Source: JAZRWQ01 sp045599805 | GTDB lineage: Bacteria > Bacillota > Clostridia > Oscillospirales > UMGS1783 | Assembly (NCBI GenBank): GCA_045599805.1 | Contig: JAZRWQ010000100.1 | Location: 1-8,045 of the forward strand | Reading direction: 5' to 3' | DNA: 8,045 bases | Shown here: positions 1 to 5,586 of the stretch, in pieces | Layout: each line of letters begins with the position of its first letter | How positions within the stretch are numbered: the first letter of the stretch is position 1 | Program-made: the position numbers and the translations under genes | Notes under the pieces: model-generated | Seen by the model: the letters and a program-made list of their open reading frames with translations, nothing else | Databases searched by the model: none | What the model was told of the DNA's origin: nothing

Positions 1-1535
1 AAAAAACACTTGCATTTATTATGGCGCTTATTTTGTGCTTTGGCGCTTTGTCTGTCGTTTCCGTATCGGCGGACGATTTTACTCCGGTATTGAGATATGC
101 CGTATTCAGCGATATACATATCGATATCGAAAATGACTATCGCTGCGAAAAGGTTACAAATGCGATAAACTATGCCTATGAGATCGCAAAAGCCGACAGC
201 TCGTACGATAAGCTCGATGCGGTGGTAATTGCCGGCGATATCGGCAATGCAGGCGAGGAGCATCAGTGGCAGTCCGCAAAGGATGTTATCCTTGCGAACA
301 CCGATACCGAAGAGACCGCGCTTATGGTGCTTATGGGCAACCATGAATTTTATGAAGAAGAAGAGCATGCCGTAGAGCGTTTCACAAAAATGTTCAAGGA
401 TGTAAACGGCGGCGGTCATGCCGAGATTCTGCCGGAAACGATCGACTGCGTAAATATGCACTTTATTTTAAACGGCTATCATTTCATCGGCTTCTCTCCC
501 GATGTCAGCCTTCCCTGGGAATTCGCTTACAGCGATGAAAAGGTCGCATGGGTGGAAAAGCAGCTTGAAATAGCCGAAGCCGACACCGGCAAAGATAAGC
601 CGATATTCGTTTTCCAGCATATAGGCACAGCAGATACCGTTATAGGCACCGAAACCGAAACCTCCGCGCAGTTCAAAGATATATACAGTAAATACCCCCA
701 GCTCGTAAGCTTTTCCGGACACAGCCATTTTCCGCTTAATGCCGAGGCTTCCGTTTGGCAGGGCGGTTTCACCGCATTCGGCACAGGCGCTTTCAAGTAT
801 GCCGCAATGCCGTATTTCAATGACGTTAAGGTTTATCTTGTAGATAAGGATGAATATGATATCGACCAGTTCTACATGGTCGAGATAGATGCTGCAGGCC
901 ATGCACGTATCACCATGCACGATACCGATACAAAGTCACAGATAGGCGAGACTTATACGCTTGACAGCTATAAGGTTGAGGATTTTAAATATCTTCCCGA
1001 AAGACTTGCCGACATTCCTTTCAAATTCCCCGAAAACGCAAATCTTGAAGTTACAAACGTAATGCCGCATAAAATAAACTTTAATTTCACTCCGGTAGGG
1101 CAGGACGGGCTCACCGCCACCGCATATCATGTTACTATTGAGGATCCCGACGGCAAGCAGGTATTTGAGCAATATGTCGGCTGGGCATTCTACGATGAGA
1201 ATGAAAACGATATGCCCGTCGAATTCGGCGGTATCATCCCCGGACTTAAAGAGGGGATACTCTATACCCTTAACGTTGAAGGCATCAATACCGGATATAA
1301 GGAAAAGATTGACGAAGAGGCATACGTTACCGAAAATAAGCTTACCGCAACCTTCCACCTCGGTGAGCTTCCGGAGGAAAGCGAAATTTCCGAGGAGTCC
1401 GAACCCGTTGTTGAACCTGCTGAAGAAAAGACCGACATTACGCCGATCATCATCGGCATTGCTGCCGCAGTAGTTGTTGCCGCAGCCATCGTTGTTGTTG
1501 TAATCGTTGTGCGTAATAAAAAGAAAAACAAGTAA
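1..1535 (+). CDS. Exported, membrane-anchored calcineurin-like metallophosphoesterase (5' end cut off)
   Basis: Probably hydrolyses phosphate mono- or diesters outside the cell; the substrate is unknown. The frame stays open to the window edge: codons from base 3 read KTLAFI before the first in-window ATG at 21. Together these form a signal-peptide core ending in SVSA, with likely cleavage after base 71, so the true start lies upstream and ATG 21 is internal. Counting from that ATG, all metallophosphatase motifs are present: D31-x-H33, GD at 72-73, GNHE at 106-109, H200 and GHSH at 233-236. These are the standard ligands for a two-metal site. Residues about 340-445 look like a beta-sandwich (fibronectin III-like) domain. 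A Glu-rich linker follows (about 450-471), then one hydrophobic helix (about 473-497) and a basic RNKKKNK tail. This gives an extracellular enzyme held by a C-terminal membrane anchor, with no LPxTG sorting signal. Family assignment is firm; substrate is not. Confidence 0.93.
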   Translation, partial: KTLAFIMALILCFGALSVVSVSADDFTPVLRYAVFSDIHIDIENDYRCEKVTNAINYAYEIAKADSSYDKLDAVVIAGDIGNAGEEHQWQSAKDVILANTDTEETALMVLMGNHEFYEEEEHAVERFTKMFKDVNGGGHAEILPETIDCVNMHFILNGYHFIGFSPDVSLPWEFAYSDEKVAWVEKQLEIAEADTGKDKPIFVFQHIGTADTVIGTETETSAQFKDIYSKYPQLVSFSGHSHFPLNAEASVWQGGFTAFGTGAFKYAAMPYFNDVKVYLVDKDEYDIDQFYMVEIDAAGHARITMHDTDTKSQIGETYTLDSYKVEDFKYLPERLADIPFKFPENANLEVTNVMPHKINFNFTPVGQDGLTATAYHVTIEDPDGKQVFEQYVGWAFYDENENDMPVEFGGIIPGLKEGILYTLNVEGINTGYKEKIDEEAYVTENKLTATFHLGELPEESEISEESEPVVEPAEEKTDITPIIIGIAAAVVVAAAIVVVVIVVRNKKKNK

Positions 1536-1577
1536 TAAATAAGTAATATCACCTGTCCGATACGGTAAACATCACTA

Positions 1578-2030
1578 ATGAGTAATTATAAATATATCAT
1601 TCTTAAGGAAATGCCGTCTATCAAAGAAGAAGCTGCTGAATGGTTCAGCAGTAAATGGCGTGTCCCGAAAGAAGCGTATCTTGAAAGCATGGAAGCATAT
1701 TTGAAGGGCGAAACGGAGCTCGGTTGGTATCTCTGCCTTGACGGAGACAGAATAGCGGCAGGTATGGGAGTTATTGAAAACGATTTTCATAACAGAAAAG
1801 ACCTCACTCCGAATGTCTGTGCCGTATATACGGAAAAGGATTATCGCAGCAGGGGAATTGCCGGTCGCCTGCTTAATATGACGGTTGATGATTGCAGACA
1901 AAAAGGAATATCACCGCTTTATCTTGTTACCGATCATACGGGCTTTTATGAACGTTACGGCTGGGAATTTTTATGCATGGTTCAGGGCGATGACGAGCCT
2001 GAAATGTCAAGAATGTATATCCATCGCTGA
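1578..2030 (+). CDS. GNAT-family N-acetyltransferase
   Basis: Predicted acetyl-CoA-dependent N-acetyltransferase of 150 residues, the normal size for a single GNAT domain. The acetyl-CoA pyrophosphate-binding motif is visible as RSRGIAG at residues 90-96, following a beta strand (VCAVYTE). The C-terminal motif GFYERYGWEF at 122-131 is typical of the family. The amine substrate cannot be told; the acceptor could be a small molecule or a protein N-terminus. The start is uncertain: no Shine-Dalgarno sequence precedes ATG 1578. The next in-frame ATG (1611) has AAGGAA directly against it, too close to be a good site, and starting there would remove the first beta strand. The gene lies 42 bases after the phosphoesterase with no terminator between them, so it may be read through from it. 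Confidence 0.9.
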   Translation: MSNYKYIILKEMPSIKEEAAEWFSSKWRVPKEAYLESMEAYLKGETELGWYLCLDGDRIAAGMGVIENDFHNRKDLTPNVCAVYTEKDYRSRGIAGRLLNMTVDDCRQKGISPLYLVTDHTGFYERYGWEFLCMVQGDDEPEMSRMYIHR

Positions 2031-2081
2031 ATCCTGATTTGCGAATGCAAGCATAGTACGCTTCACTTCGACAAATGCCAT

Positions 2082-2088
2082 AAAGGAG
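2082..2088 (+). promoter_or_regulatory. Ribosome binding site of the VOC gene
   Basis: AAAGGAG lies 10 bases before ATG 2099. It fixes that start and contrasts with the preceding acetyltransferase gene, which has no recognisable site. Confidence 0.75.
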
Positions 2089-2098
2089 AATAAATCCC

Positions 2099-2461
2099 AT
2101 GAAACTTTGCGGATTTTTAATCGTTGTAAAAGATATCGAAAAAGCAAAAAAATATTATCATGACCTGTTCGGTCTTAACATGCTTGCGGATAATGACGGC
2201 AATATGATTCTTTCGGGCGGACTTTATTTGCAAGAGGAAAAATACTGGCGCGGATTTATCGGCAAAGACGTTATTTCCCATAACAACTCGTGTGAGCTTT
2301 ATTTTGAGGAAGAAGATGTGGACGCTTTTTATGAAAAGCTGAAAAGTCTTTACCCTGAAACGAAGTTTGTGAATCCGCCTATGACACATAGCTGGGGCCA
2401 GCGCGTCATGCGCTTTTACGATCCCGACGGCAATCTCATCGAGGTCGGAGCGCCGATATAA
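2099..2461 (+). CDS. VOC / glyoxalase-fold small protein
   Basis: A 120-residue protein of the vicinal oxygen chelate superfamily, which includes glyoxalase I, bleomycin/fosfomycin resistance proteins and extradiol dioxygenases. It shows the two beta-alpha-beta-beta-beta halves: GFLIVVKDIEKAKKYYHDLFG near the N-terminus, then CELYFEEEDVDAFYEKL, ending in the family's typical FYDPDGNLIEVG with E115 in the usual C-terminal metal-ligand position. The first strand lacks the histidine that glyoxalase I uses as a ligand, so true glyoxalase I activity is unlikely and the protein may bind a different ligand or act as a binding protein. A good ribosome site fixes the start. It follows the acetyltransferase by 68 bases and is the last gene before a strong terminator. 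The pairing of a GNAT and a VOC protein would suit a small-molecule modification or resistance role, but nothing in the sequence proves it. Confidence 0.87.
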   Translation: MKLCGFLIVVKDIEKAKKYYHDLFGLNMLADNDGNMILSGGLYLQEEKYWRGFIGKDVISHNNSCELYFEEEDVDAFYEKLKSLYPETKFVNPPMTHSWGQRVMRFYDPDGNLIEVGAPI

Positions 2462-2499
2462 TGATTTTGTCGCTTACAAACATTCTTTCTTAAAAATAT

Positions 2500-2534
2500 A
2501 AATGCCCTGCTCAGAACGAGCAGGGCATTTTTGT
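2500..2534. terminator. Strong hairpin terminator, probably bidirectional
   Basis: A perfect 13-bp inverted repeat (2500-2512 with 2518-2530) encloses a 5-base loop and has a GCCCTGCTC core. On the + strand it runs into TTTTGTTT, giving a normal intrinsic terminator for the VOC gene. Read on the - strand it is followed by a broken T-run (ATATTTTT), so it can also stop the convergent operon whose last stop codon is at 2535. Confidence 0.9.
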
Positions 2535-3476
2535 TTAGTTGAAAGTTGCAACATCAGGATCGGGTTTTATGCCCGGCTCGATGCTTAAGGCGGTAAGGAT
2601 TGGGCCTTTCTGTCGGTAGATTGGTGAGTACTTGAATTCGATAGATGCGGTTATTTTAAGCCAGTCGCGCGTATTGTATCTGTCATTCGAGCCGCAATGG
2701 CACAAAAGTCCGGCATAAGCGATATCAGCGGCACAGCAGGTCATAACGTGCCTGCCGATAACTATGCAGTCTCGCGGCATTTTGCCGTCTTTGGCAACAA
2801 TGCCGGTGAAGCATACCTTCTTGTTTTCGTAATTTGACGGATTCTCCGAAAGGTCTCTGTACCAGTAGGCATAATCTCTGTCGGCAATCTCAATGATATC
2901 GGCGTTTATGTCGAAAGGCAGTGGATCTTCGATATCGTCGTATTTAACCTGACCGTCTTTTCTCTCATACGCTATCTCACAGCTTCTGTTTATGCCTCGT
3001 ACTATCTTATGATACGGCATAACATCAAACTCGTCCGGCGAACGGTTTATAACAACAAGCTCACAGGCCTGCAGCTTGTCCACCATAAGACTGCGCATAT
3101 TAGCGTTGTAGTTTAAGAAGGTAGAATAGTCGGCAAACATGAATTCCTGATATATTATCCAGTTTTTCGGCATCGCATCATATAAAACGCTGTGCATCCA
3201 CATGCCGTTGTATTCTATCATTACCTTTTTGATGTTATGCTTTGTTTGGTAATATTTAAGCGTCTTTTCGGTAAGCTTTTCGGGCTCGTCTATCGTTTCA
3301 ACAAATACGTTGGGTGAGGCGAAAAGCTCGGGATTATATTCCTCAATGCCTTCTTCGCATAAAAGCAGGAGAATTCTCGCGCCGTCATTGAATCTTGCGT
3401 CTTCCAGCGTTTCCTGTATGAATTTTGTTTTGCCTGCCTCTAAAAAGCCGGTAAATAAAAATACGGGTATTTCCAT
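2535..3476 (-). CDS. G3E (CobW-like) P-loop protein fused to a YcgQ/TIGR03943-like C-terminal domain
   Basis: A 313-residue two-part protein. The N-terminal half resembles COG0523 G3E GTPases: Walker A GFLEAGKT at residues 10-17 and a Walker-B-like MIEYNGMW at 86-93 that aligns with IIEPSGVG in the neighbouring paralogue. It lacks the GCxCC metal motif, and the base-recognition motif is altered (VVINRSPD, 141-148, instead of NKxD). Residues about 200-300 read like the C-terminal domain of the YcgQ family (TIGR03943, DUF1980): a WYRDLSENPSNYENKKV lead-in, a TGIVAKDGKMP strand region, then GRHVMTCCAAD (241-251) and a WLKITASIEF strand. C247/C248 plus C259 and C261 could bind metal. In YcgQ this domain sits behind membrane helices; here no helix or signal is seen, so it should be cytoplasmic. 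It is the second gene of an operon, nine bases after the metallochaperone, and its site AAGGTGA starts inside that gene's stop codon. Function is inferred: a partner or acceptor of the metallochaperone. Confidence 0.87.
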   Translation of the reverse strand: MEIPVFLFTGFLEAGKTKFIQETLEDARFNDGARILLLLCEEGIEEYNPELFASPNVFVETIDEPEKLTEKTLKYYQTKHNIKKVMIEYNGMWMHSVLYDAMPKNWIIYQEFMFADYSTFLNYNANMRSLMVDKLQACELVVINRSPDEFDVMPYHKIVRGINRSCEIAYERKDGQVKYDDIEDPLPFDINADIIEIADRDYAYWYRDLSENPSNYENKKVCFTGIVAKDGKMPRDCIVIGRHVMTCCAADIAYAGLLCHCGSNDRYNTRDWLKITASIEFKYSPIYRQKGPILTALSIEPGIKPDPDVATFN

Positions 3477-3479
3477 TAT

Positions 3480-3488
3480 TTCACCTTA
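3480..3488 (-). promoter_or_regulatory. Ribosome binding site overlapping the upstream stop codon
   Basis: On the - strand the sequence is TAAGGTGAAATAATG. The AA of the first gene's stop TAA forms part of the AAGGTGA site of the second gene, whose ATG begins at 3476. This supports the chosen start and suggests translational coupling of the two G3E genes. Confidence 0.75.
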
Positions 3489-4607
3489 TTTTTGTAAAAG
3501 CTCTTTTATTGCAGCTTCATTTATTTTGGAGCCAATAACGCAAAGTCTGCCTATAACGCCTGCGCTGCCGTCTCTGATGTCCTGCTGTCCGGGCACGAAG
3601 TCAAAGTGAATCCAGCCTCCGTTTACGTTTTCCACAATACCCTTTGCCCGCAGTATTATGCCGTATTTTTCGTCCTCAAGTGCGCTGAGTATCTGCGCGA
3701 TTTCTTCCTTTGAATATTTTCTTGCGGTCTCCTCGCCGTAGCTCTGGAATACTTCATCGGCATGGTGATGATGGTGGTGTCCGCATTCGCATTCATCGTC
3801 GTCGTGGTGGTGATGATGTCCGCATTCGCATTCATCGTCATCGTCATCGTGGTGATGATGATGTCCGCATTCGCATTCATCGTCAACGTCGTCGTGGTGA
3901 TGATGATGTCCGCATTCGCATTCATCGTCGTCATCATCGTGATGGTGATGATGTCCGCATACGGGACAGATATCCTCCTCTTCGGCAAGCTTTTTAAGCT
4001 CCTCTTCAAGGGTGTTCTTTTTCTCCATTGCCTCTAAAATAACCTTGCCGTCAAGGTCGTCCCAGTTGGTGGTTATCATTGTAGCGGTGGTATTATGCTC
4101 TCTTAAAAGGGCAACGCACTGCTCAACGGCGGCCTCATTCATGTCGCCGGTACGGCTTAGGATAATGGAGTTTGCGTGTTCTATCTGGTTATTGAAGAAT
4201 TCACCGAAGTTCTTCATATACATTTTGCATTTCTTTGCGTCGGCAACGGTGGTAAAGCTGTTAAGCAAAACGTTTTCGTTGTCTATTTTCTGTACGGCGC
4301 CTATAACGTCGCTCAGTTTGCCTACACCGGATGGCTCAATAATGATTCTGTCGGGCGCATATTCGTCAAGCACCTTTGCGAGTGCCTTTGTGAAGTCGCC
4401 GACCAAACTGCAGCAGATACAGCCCTGATTCATCTCGGTAATCTGAATTCCGGCGTCCTGCATAAATCCGCCCTCAATGCCTATTTCACCGAATTCGTTT
4501 TCGATAAGCACAAGCTTTTCGCCTGCAAAAGCTTCCTTTATAAGCTTTTTGATAAGGGTGGTTTTGCCTGCACCCAGAAATCCGGAAACTATATCGATTT
4601 TAGTCAT
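3486..4607 (-). CDS. COG0523/CobW-type G3E GTPase metallochaperone with His/Asp/Cys-repeat linker
   Basis: Predicted cytoplasmic GTP-driven metal chaperone of 373 residues. Visible motifs are Walker A GFLGAGKTT (9-17), LIENEFGEIGIEG (34-46), the family's metal-binding GCICC (62-66) and Walker B with EPSG at 91-94. The position of the guanine-specificity NKxD motif reads SRTGD (151-155), a departure from consensus that may be a subfamily trait. Residues 214-282 form a linker of five CxCG-HHHHH blocks separated by Asp runs, with 26 His, 17 Asp and 10 Cys. The CobW C-terminal domain follows, about 313-372 (LRAKGIVENVNGGWIHFDF). Such linkers store or deliver transition metals; Zn, Ni and Co are all possible and the sequence does not choose. 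The start is supported by AAGGAAG eight bases upstream. It heads a two-gene operon with the YcgQ-domain fusion and is divergent from a phosphodiesterase gene. The name CobW proper (cobalamin synthesis) is not supported, as no cobalamin genes are nearby. Confidence 0.94.
   Translation of the reverse strand: MTKIDIVSGFLGAGKTTLIKKLIKEAFAGEKLVLIENEFGEIGIEGGFMQDAGIQITEMNQGCICCSLVGDFTKALAKVLDEYAPDRIIIEPSGVGKLSDVIGAVQKIDNENVLLNSFTTVADAKKCKMYMKNFGEFFNNQIEHANSIILSRTGDMNEAAVEQCVALLREHNTTATMITTNWDDLDGKVILEAMEKKNTLEEELKKLAEEEDICPVCGHHHHHDDDDDECECGHHHHHDDVDDECECGHHHHHDDDDDECECGHHHHHDDDECECGHHHHHHADEVFQSYGEETARKYSKEEIAQILSALEDEKYGIILRAKGIVENVNGGWIHFDFVPGQQDIRDGSAGVIGRLCVIGSKINEAAIKELLQK
3762..3968 (-). repeat. 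In-frame tandem repeat encoding the His/Asp/Cys linker
   Basis: On the + strand the 20-mer CCGCATTCGCATTCATCGTC occurs identically at 3781, 3820, 3865 and 3910, with a diverged copy starting at 3955. Spacings are 39, 45, 45 and 45 bases, all multiples of three, so the frame is kept. The translated unit is HHHHHDDDDDECECG; the 39-base copy lacks two Asp and one unit has Val for Asp. Identical synonymous codons in the Cys part point to recent expansion by slippage or unequal recombination. Copy number may vary between strains and may be misassembled from short reads. Confidence 0.95.
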
Positions 4608-4630
4608 AAAAGCACTTCCTTTTTAATATC

Positions 4631-4640
4631 ATAATATTAT
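4631..4640. promoter_or_regulatory. AT-rich palindrome at the metallochaperone promoter (possible operator)
   Basis: ATAATATTAT is a perfect 10-bp palindrome directly downstream of the predicted -10 of the - strand operon, where a repressor would block initiation. It does not match a Zur or Fur consensus that can be verified by eye, and in AT-rich DNA such a palindrome may be chance. Confidence 0.25.
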
Positions 4641-4669
4641 ATTTTAATACTAAAGACAAAAATTTTCAA
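4641..4669 (-). promoter_or_regulatory. Predicted sigma-A promoter of the metallochaperone operon
   Basis: On the - strand TTGAAA (4664-4669) and TAAAAT (4641-4646) are 17 bases apart. A perfect TATAAT (4636-4641) overlaps the -10 but has a poor -35 at 17-bp spacing. Transcription would begin near 4630-4635, leaving a leader of about 25 bases. Confidence 0.6.
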
Positions 4670-4678
4670 TAGTGTTTA

Positions 4679-4707
4679 TTGACAAATTGATTTTTTAATA
4701 TTATTAT
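4679..4707 (+). promoter_or_regulatory. Predicted sigma-A promoter of the phosphodiesterase gene
   Basis: A perfect -35 TTGACA (4679-4684), a 17-base spacer and TATTAT (4702-4707) stand 32 bases before ATG 4740. The -35 lies 9 bases from the -35 of the opposite promoter, so the two divergent promoters are back to back and could be co-regulated. Confidence 0.72.
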
Positions 4708-4739
4708 TCAAAGTAACCAAACATGAAAGAAGTAGAAAT

Positions 4740-5516
4740 ATGGATAAAAAAGTAATATTGATACTTGCCGACGGTATGCGTCCCGATGCAATGGAAAAAT
4801 TGAAGCATCCCTTTTACGAGAAGCTAAAAAAGGAATCATCGTATACACTTAACGCAAAAACGGTTATGCCGAGTATAACTCTGCCGTGCCATATGTCGCT
4901 TTTTCACAGCGTAGAGCCAAACCGCCACGGTACACTTACCAATACCTATGCTGCAATGGTGCGCCCGGTTACCGGACTTTTTGAGCAGCTTTCAAAATAC
5001 GATCTTTCAAGCGTTATGTTCTATACGTGGGAAGAGCTCCGCGATATCGTAACTCCGGGCTGTCTTGCCTATCAGCACATGGTTTCCGGCCATTCAGTAG
5101 GTTATCCCAAGGCTGACTGCGACAGCACCGAAAGCGCAATCGGGATTTATAATAAATACACCCCGGATTTTACCTTTCTGTATCTCGGCACTCCCGACGG
5201 AAAGGGACATGATTACGGTTGGATGAGCGATGAATACATGGACGGATTAAAGGCAACCTGGGATAATATCGAAAAATTCCTAAACGGCATAAACGGTGAA
5301 TATACCCTTATCATAACTGCCGACCACGGCGGACATGACCGCATTCACGGTCACGATATCCCCGAGGATATGACTATCCCCGTAATCGCCTGCGGCAAAG
5401 AATTCGAAAAGGGCAGAATACTTGAAAACGTTAATATTATTGACATAGCTCCTACAATATGCGATATCTTCGGAGTAAACACAGACAGAGACTGGGAAGG
5501 CAAATCCTTTAAATAA
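4740..5516 (+). CDS. Alkaline-phosphatase-superfamily phosphodiesterase / nucleotide pyrophosphatase-like protein
   Basis: A 258-residue compact member of the type I phosphodiesterase/nucleotide pyrophosphatase group, without signal peptide and so presumably cytoplasmic. The expected two-metal (usually zinc) site is complete: D11 in LADGMRPD, the nucleophile T47 in MPSITLPCH, D153 and H157 in TPDGKGHD, D195-H196 in TADHGGH, and H205 in HGHD. The EPNRHG segment at 59-64 is also typical. The enzyme should cleave a phosphodiester or pyrophosphate bond through a phospho-threonine intermediate; the substrate is unknown. It could also be a phosphomonoesterase, since the superfamily includes both. 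The ribosome site is weak (GAAAGAAG), but ATG 4740 places D11 correctly after the first strand. It is transcribed away from the metallochaperone operon from a back-to-back promoter. No terminator follows it, but the next gene has its own promoter. Confidence 0.91.
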   Translation: MDKKVILILADGMRPDAMEKLKHPFYEKLKKESSYTLNAKTVMPSITLPCHMSLFHSVEPNRHGTLTNTYAAMVRPVTGLFEQLSKYDLSSVMFYTWEELRDIVTPGCLAYQHMVSGHSVGYPKADCDSTESAIGIYNKYTPDFTFLYLGTPDGKGHDYGWMSDEYMDGLKATWDNIEKFLNGINGEYTLIITADHGGHDRIHGHDIPEDMTIPVIACGKEFEKGRILENVNIIDIAPTICDIFGVNTDRDWEGKSFK

Positions 5517-5518
5517 TA

Positions 5519-5547
5519 TTTTCAAAACCGGAAACGCATGCTATAAT
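5519..5547 (+). promoter_or_regulatory. Predicted extended -10 promoter of the 5587 gene
   Basis: TGCTATAAT (5539-5547) is a perfect extended -10 element. TTTTCA at 5519-5524 is a 4-of-6 match to a -35 at 17-bp spacing. The leader to ATG 5587 would be about 33 bases, carrying GGGGTGAG (5577-5584) as ribosome site. Confidence 0.65.
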
Positions 5548-5586
5548 AAATTCGTTATCAGTATAGATACAATTCCGGGGTGAGTT

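Noticed and set aside
468..1552. Several 96-150-codon open frames opposite the metallophosphoesterase
   Set aside because: They lie fully within a gene with complete catalytic motifs, lack ribosome sites and show no recognisable domain.
2031..2098. Imperfect hairpin in the gap between the acetyltransferase and VOC genes, a possible terminator or small RNA
   Set aside because: Only 4+4 paired bases with a three-base mismatch and no T-run; not a credible terminator.
3762..3968. Regularly spaced identical 20-base repeats resembling a small CRISPR array
   Set aside because: The intervals between copies are themselves repetitive, the unit is a multiple of three and it encodes a coherent His/Asp/Cys peptide inside a gene; there are no unique spacers and no cas genes.
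3710..4037. Long open frames on both strands through the His-repeat region, coding for Arg/His- or Ile/Val-rich proteins
   Set aside because: They are by-products of the in-frame trinucleotide-like repeat; they have no family features, and the - strand frame with Walker and GCICC motifs is clearly the real gene.
3486..4607. Naming the metallochaperone as cobalamin-synthesis CobW or nickel chaperone HypB
   Set aside because: No cobalamin or hydrogenase genes are nearby, and the GCICC plus CobW C-terminal layout only supports the broad COG0523 family.
4176..4634. 152-codon + strand frame opposite the metallochaperone 5' end, reaching the intergenic region
   Set aside because: It is antisense to conserved G3E motifs, has no family signature and would run into the opposing promoter.
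4723..4755. Ten-codon open frame (MKEVEIWIKK) overlapping the phosphodiesterase start, a possible regulatory leader peptide
   Set aside because: No ribosome site precedes it, its composition is not that of an attenuator peptide, and no alternative hairpins are seen.
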